From NCBI GenBank assembly GCA_900549045.1, contig URNE01000099.1, positions 1 to 7,632 of the forward strand: 7,632 nt of DNA. The letters are read 5' to 3'. The notes under the pieces were generated by a model that saw nothing but the letters and a program-made list of their open reading frames with translations, did not search any database and was not told the DNA's origin. A program made the translations under genes and the position numbers. Every line of letters begins with the position of its first letter. Position 1 is the stretch's first letter. This stretch comes from an uncultured bacterium. GTDB taxonomy: Bacteria > Verrucomicrobiota > Lentisphaeria > Victivallales > UBA1829. Positions 5,076-7,632 of this stretch are shown here, one piece after another.

Positions 5076-6788
5076 GCGCGGAGGCAAAGTCAGGATATCT
5101 CCGCGGACCGCCCCGCCCGTCCAGAAATCCTCCCGTGCGCCCGGAGGCGGAAGAGCGAACATCCGCCCGGAATCACTCCAGTTGAAATAACAGTGCAGGG
5201 TTCCTTCCGGATGCGGAATCGTGCCGTGACGGAACCCTGGATCGGAAAACGCCGCCGTCCGCCCGTACATTGAAACGAGTTTGCGGATCACCGCCGCCGA
5301 CTCCGCCGATATTCGCTCCGGAACATCGCTCGAAAGCAGCATCCCGCCGGATGCGAGAATGTGAGCGCGGTGAAAGGAAAATTCGTTTTCCGAAAGAGAA
5401 CTCTGCGGAACATCCAGCGGCTCGCCGCCGGGGCCGACCACCGTTTTGGACAGATTCTCCAGCACCAGACAGTCCGGGTCGTTGATCCACAGTTTTCCGT
5501 TCTGCCAGTTGCGCGAAAAGCATTCGCGGGCGAGAGCCTTGAAATTTCTCCAGGAACGGGAGACATCTCCCGTAACCCGCATTGCCGAACAGGTTCCGAG
5601 CGAAGGCCACATCGGGGCGTTGCAGCCGAGAATGAGCGATCCGGCTCCGGCCCCCTCCGTAAGAGCCTCCATTCCGCGGCGGAACGCTTCGACGCGCGTC
5701 AGGGAACGGTCGTGGCGGACGCCGAACGGCAGACACCCCCAGACCGTCGCATCCAGTTTGAAATAACGGCAGTTCCACTCACGCCGCATCGTCCGGAAAA
5801 CCGTGCGGAGATAATCGCACGCGGCGGGAACGGAGGCGTCGAGCATATACCAGGGAGCGCATCGCCAGCCGCCGAAAGAGCAGCGGTCGGAACGCAGCGG
5901 CGCACCGGACTCATCCATCACAAACCAGTCCGGATGTTTCCGGAACAGCTCCGAATTCTCCTCCGCTATGAAAGGCGCGACCCAGATCGCCGGCTCCAGC
6001 CCGAGCTCCGCAATTCTGCGGCAGAGCGGCGCAACGCCCGACGGAAAGTTCGGATGCGGAATCAGCCAGTCCCCCATGCGCGCCTGATAACCGTCGTCGA
6101 TCTGAATAAAACGCAGTTCGGGGAATTTCTCTTTCATCAATCCGGCACTGCGGAGGATATCGGCCTCCGTGACCTCCGGTCCGTAGCAGTACCACGAACA
6201 CCAGCCCGTGACAGGTTCGGAATACGGCAGCGGCGGATGATTCGCGGCAAGACGCGCGGCAAACTCCGAAAGCTGTTCCTCGCGTCCGCCTGTCCGGGAA
6301 AGATAAAGCTCTTCCAGCTCAAGGGAGCCGTGCGCGGGAACTTCGGTTCCCTCGCAGTCGACGACGAATTCGATGCGCTCGCGGTTGAAGCGGATTTCAT
6401 TTGCGAACCGTCGGCAGGAAGCAAAACCGCCAAGCGCCGGAGAACCTGTTGAAGGGAAAAGATGAAGCAGGTTGTAGCAGGTGAAAAAACCTTCGCGGAC
6501 CGGCAGGCGGTAATGGTCGCGGTCGGTATAGGCGGTCGCTTCGATCTCCTCCAGCGTCCCCCAGTATTGCGAAAGCATGTTGAATCCCTCGCCGTAAATG
6601 CGGGTGTCGGCGGGAAAAGTATGCGGAAGACTCAGGACAACCGCTTCGCGGATGCGGCAGGGTCCGTCGCCGCGGTTGACGATGCGGAAGGAGCGGAACG
6701 CTCCACTGCGGTTTTCGAGCAGTTCCAGCGCGTCCGGATCCGCGCCGGCGGCGACGATGCGGAGAGATTTTTTTTCAAAAAGAAACAT
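5046..6788 (-). CDS. GH36-like (clan GH-D) alpha-galactosidase
   Basis: Predicted retaining glycoside hydrolase that releases terminal alpha-galactose from oligosaccharides such as melibiose or raffinose. With the start chosen here it has 580 residues, shorter than the roughly 700-residue classical GH36 enzymes. The N-terminal third (about 1-185) is a beta-rich domain. The (beta/alpha)8 barrel opens with GWCSWYCYG (195-203) and FIQIDDGYQ (D231, D232), and contains LEPAIWVAPF. The nucleophile is D346 in YFKLDATVWG and the acid/base is D408 in RVTGDVSRSW. Their 62-residue spacing is close to the 60 I recall for the Thermotoga maritima enzyme. A beta-sandwich-like C-terminal domain ends the protein. 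No signal peptide is seen, so it is probably cytosolic. An ATG 15 bases upstream (6803) is also in frame, but AAGGA (6795-6799) lies six bases before the 6788 ATG, which I prefer. It diverges from an AraC-type regulator, its likely controller. A related clan-D specificity cannot be excluded. Confidence 0.87.
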   Translation of the reverse strand: MFLFEKKSLRIVAAGADPDALELLENRSGAFRSFRIVNRGDGPCRIREAVVLSLPHTFPADTRIYGEGFNMLSQYWGTLEEIEATAYTDRDHYRLPVREGFFTCYNLLHLFPSTGSPALGGFASCRRFANEIRFNRERIEFVVDCEGTEVPAHGSLELEELYLSRTGGREEQLSEFAARLAANHPPLPYSEPVTGWCSWYCYGPEVTEADILRSAGLMKEKFPELRFIQIDDGYQARMGDWLIPHPNFPSGVAPLCRRIAELGLEPAIWVAPFIAEENSELFRKHPDWFVMDESGAPLRSDRCSFGGWRCAPWYMLDASVPAACDYLRTVFRTMRREWNCRYFKLDATVWGCLPFGVRHDRSLTRVEAFRRGMEALTEGAGAGSLILGCNAPMWPSLGTCSAMRVTGDVSRSWRNFKALARECFSRNWQNGKLWINDPDCLVLENLSKTVVGPGGEPLDVPQSSLSENEFSFHRAHILASGGMLLSSDVPERISAESAAVIRKLVSMYGRTAAFSDPGFRHGTIPHPEGTLHCYFNWSDSGRMFALPPPGAREDFWTGGAVRGDILTLPPRSARVILVRG

Positions 6789-6794
6789 GACAGG

Positions 6795-6799
6795 TCCTT
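6795..6799 (-). promoter_or_regulatory. Ribosome-binding site that fixes the alpha-galactosidase start
   Basis: On the minus strand AAGGA lies six bases upstream of the ATG at 6788-6786. It falls inside the five extra codons that would be added if translation began at the in-frame ATG at 6803, for which there is no comparable site upstream. This supports the 6788 start. The same bases overlap the proposed -35 of the opposing regulator promoter. Confidence 0.7.
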
Positions 6800-6826
6800 G
6801 CATTTATGTTTTTCTTACGCTATAAT
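6798..6826 (+). promoter_or_regulatory. Promoter of the AraC-family gene, with a back-to-back -10 for the alpha-galactosidase
   Basis: On the plus strand, TTGCAT (6798-6803) and a perfect TATAAT (6821-6826) are separated by 17 bp, predicting a start near 6833 and a leader of about 20 bases. The -10 lies in the near-palindrome CTATA-A-TATAG (6820-6830). The minus strand therefore reads TATATT at 6829-6824, a good -10 for the divergent alpha-galactosidase. No good minus-strand -35 is seen: the hexamer 17 bp away reads TGTTAT. That promoter may therefore need an activator, plausibly the neighbouring regulator. Confidence 0.65.
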
Positions 6827-6875
6827 ATAGCACAAAGCGGGGAGAAATAACATGTCCAAATCTACAAAAAACATA
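6805..6875. repeat. 9-bp inverted repeat bracketing the divergent promoter
   Basis: TATGTTTTT at 6805-6813 is the exact reverse complement of AAAAACATA at 6867-6875. The arms are 53 bp apart and symmetric about base 6840, between the shared -10 and the regulator's start. One arm lies in the regulator's promoter spacer and the other in its first codons. A shorter copy, AAACAT, lies at 6783-6788 over the alpha-galactosidase start codon. These are candidate regulator half-sites; the role is inferred and the sequence is AT-rich, so chance is possible. Confidence 0.35.
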
Positions 6876-7632
6876 GCTGATTCTATGAAACATCGGGGTT
6901 TTCTGCAAATCCGCAGCGCCGGCGGTCCTGAAGCGGAAAAATATCTGGCGCCTTTCGGGATACTCTGCGGAGGAACCGCCGCGCTCCGCGCTCCGTATGA
7001 AATGGTGCGAACCGGCGGAAGCGAGCGGCGGCACTGGACCCTCTGGCTGATTCATGAGGGAACGGTCGAATTCGAAATTCCGGGCAAACGCTTCCGCGCG
7101 CCGCCGGGGACGTCTCTGTTCATGAGTTCCGATACCAACCGGCGGTGCGTTGTGCGTGAAGGCATCTTCCGCCACACCTATTTCTCCCTCACTCCGCGGC
7201 CGGGCTGGGAACAGACAGTCACACCGTCGCTCTATGCCGCGGAGCTCGAAGCGCTGACAAACCTGTTCGTCCGTTTCCAGATAGAGAAATCCGCCCCGGC
7301 CGAGATGCAGCATACCGCGGAGCTGCTGAACGACTGTCTCCAGCGGGAACTCAAGGCGCCGCATCTGGCGGGCCGCATCCGGCTGATGATCGAGCTTGTG
7401 GAATCCGCCCCCGCGCACAAATGGACGGTTGACGAACTGGCGCGCAGGCTCAACATGTCCGTCTCACTGCTCTATCAGCGCGTCAAGGAGCAATGCGGAC
7501 GCTCCCCCGGAGAGCTGATCGACGAAATCCGGTTTCAGTTCGCCTCGGAGATGCTTCTGCGCACAGACGCCAAACTGGATGAGATCGCGGCGCAGACGGG
7601 GTACTCCAATGCGTTCGCTTTTTCCAAAGCGT
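6852..7632 (+). CDS. AraC/XylS-family transcriptional regulator, 3'-truncated by window edge
   Basis: DNA-binding regulator open to the window end (260 complete codons, no stop). The N-terminal part, about residues 30-120, has the beta-rich cupin-like pattern of AraC ligand-sensing domains (HWTLWLIHEGTVEFEIPGKR, then RAPPGTSLFM). A linker of mostly helical character follows. The C-terminal AraC DNA-binding domain starts near W191. Its first helix-turn-helix is WTVDELARRLNMSVSLLYQRV (about 191-211), followed by GRSPGELIDEIRFQFASEMLL. The second helix-turn-helix begins LDEIAAQTGYSNAFAFSKAF, the family signature. Only the last 10-25 residues should be missing. The start is supported by GGGGAG (6839-6844), seven bases upstream. 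It is divergent from the alpha-galactosidase gene 63 bp away, so it probably senses a galactoside-related sugar and controls that gene and perhaps itself; this is inference from arrangement. Confidence 0.9.
   Translation, partial: MSKSTKNIADSMKHRGFLQIRSAGGPEAEKYLAPFGILCGGTAALRAPYEMVRTGGSERRHWTLWLIHEGTVEFEIPGKRFRAPPGTSLFMSSDTNRRCVVREGIFRHTYFSLTPRPGWEQTVTPSLYAAELEALTNLFVRFQIEKSAPAEMQHTAELLNDCLQRELKAPHLAGRIRLMIELVESAPAHKWTVDELARRLNMSVSLLYQRVKEQCGRSPGELIDEIRFQFASEMLLRTDAKLDEIAAQTGYSNAFAFSKA

Noticed and set aside
5361..6452. 363-codon plus-strand open frame opposite the alpha-galactosidase
   Set aside because: Arg/Ala/Glu-rich antisense shadow with no motif or ribosome-binding site; the minus strand has the GH36 catalytic motifs.
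6801..6803. In-frame upstream ATG of the alpha-galactosidase
   Set aside because: It lacks a spaced ribosome-binding site, while AAGGA is correctly placed for the ATG at 6788.

Overview
The window (7,632 bp, GC-rich, C/G-ending codons) looks like chromosomal DNA from a Gram-negative bacterium. Every gene start has a good Shine-Dalgarno sequence, and the two best promoters are sigma70-like (TTGACT-16-TATAGT and TTGCAT-17-TATAAT). This argues against Bacteroidota, whose promoters are of a different type and which rarely use Shine-Dalgarno sites. A TibC/Aah-type autotransporter heptosyltransferase implies an outer membrane and an ADP-heptose supply. Together with a divergently transcribed AraC regulator and GH36-like hydrolase, this fits the PVC group (Lentisphaerota/Victivallis-like gut bacteria). 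That placement is inference from recalled genome style, not something the sequence proves.

Layout, left to right. Bases 1-2312 hold lower glycolysis: the 3' part of a phosphorylating GAPDH gene (start lies outside the window), a strong hairpin/T-tract, then a complete phosphoglycerate kinase. A second hairpin/T-tract follows, then a LOG-family phosphoribohydrolase (2384-2956). A short AT-rich intergenic region (2957-3055) carries phased A-tracts, a near-consensus promoter and small repeats. It drives a 444-residue TibC/Aah-like heptosyltransferase (3056-4390) with recognisable catalytic residues and the four-cysteine iron site. An isochorismatase-family cysteine hydrolase follows (4464-5042). 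Its stop codon is separated by only 3 bp from the stop of a convergent GH36-like alpha-galactosidase (5046-6788, minus strand). The alpha-galactosidase diverges from an AraC/XylS-family regulator (6852 to the right edge, truncated) across a 63-bp intergenic region. That region contains a near-palindromic, apparently shared -10 element and a 9-bp inverted repeat.

Working together: GAPDH and PGK catalyse consecutive steps of glycolysis. The AraC-type regulator and the alpha-galactosidase form a typical local sugar-utilisation switch (inference from divergence). The heptosyltransferase would modify surface or secreted autotransporter proteins, none of which is encoded here. LOG and the isochorismatase-like hydrolase have no clear pathway link to their neighbours.

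There are no mobile elements, RNA genes or CRISPR arrays that I can see, and no gene-free stretch longer than about 100 bp. The most notable items are the orphan heptosyltransferase with its elaborate promoter, the repeated hairpin/T-tract directly in front of ribosome-binding sites with no visible promoter, and the symmetric divergent promoter.
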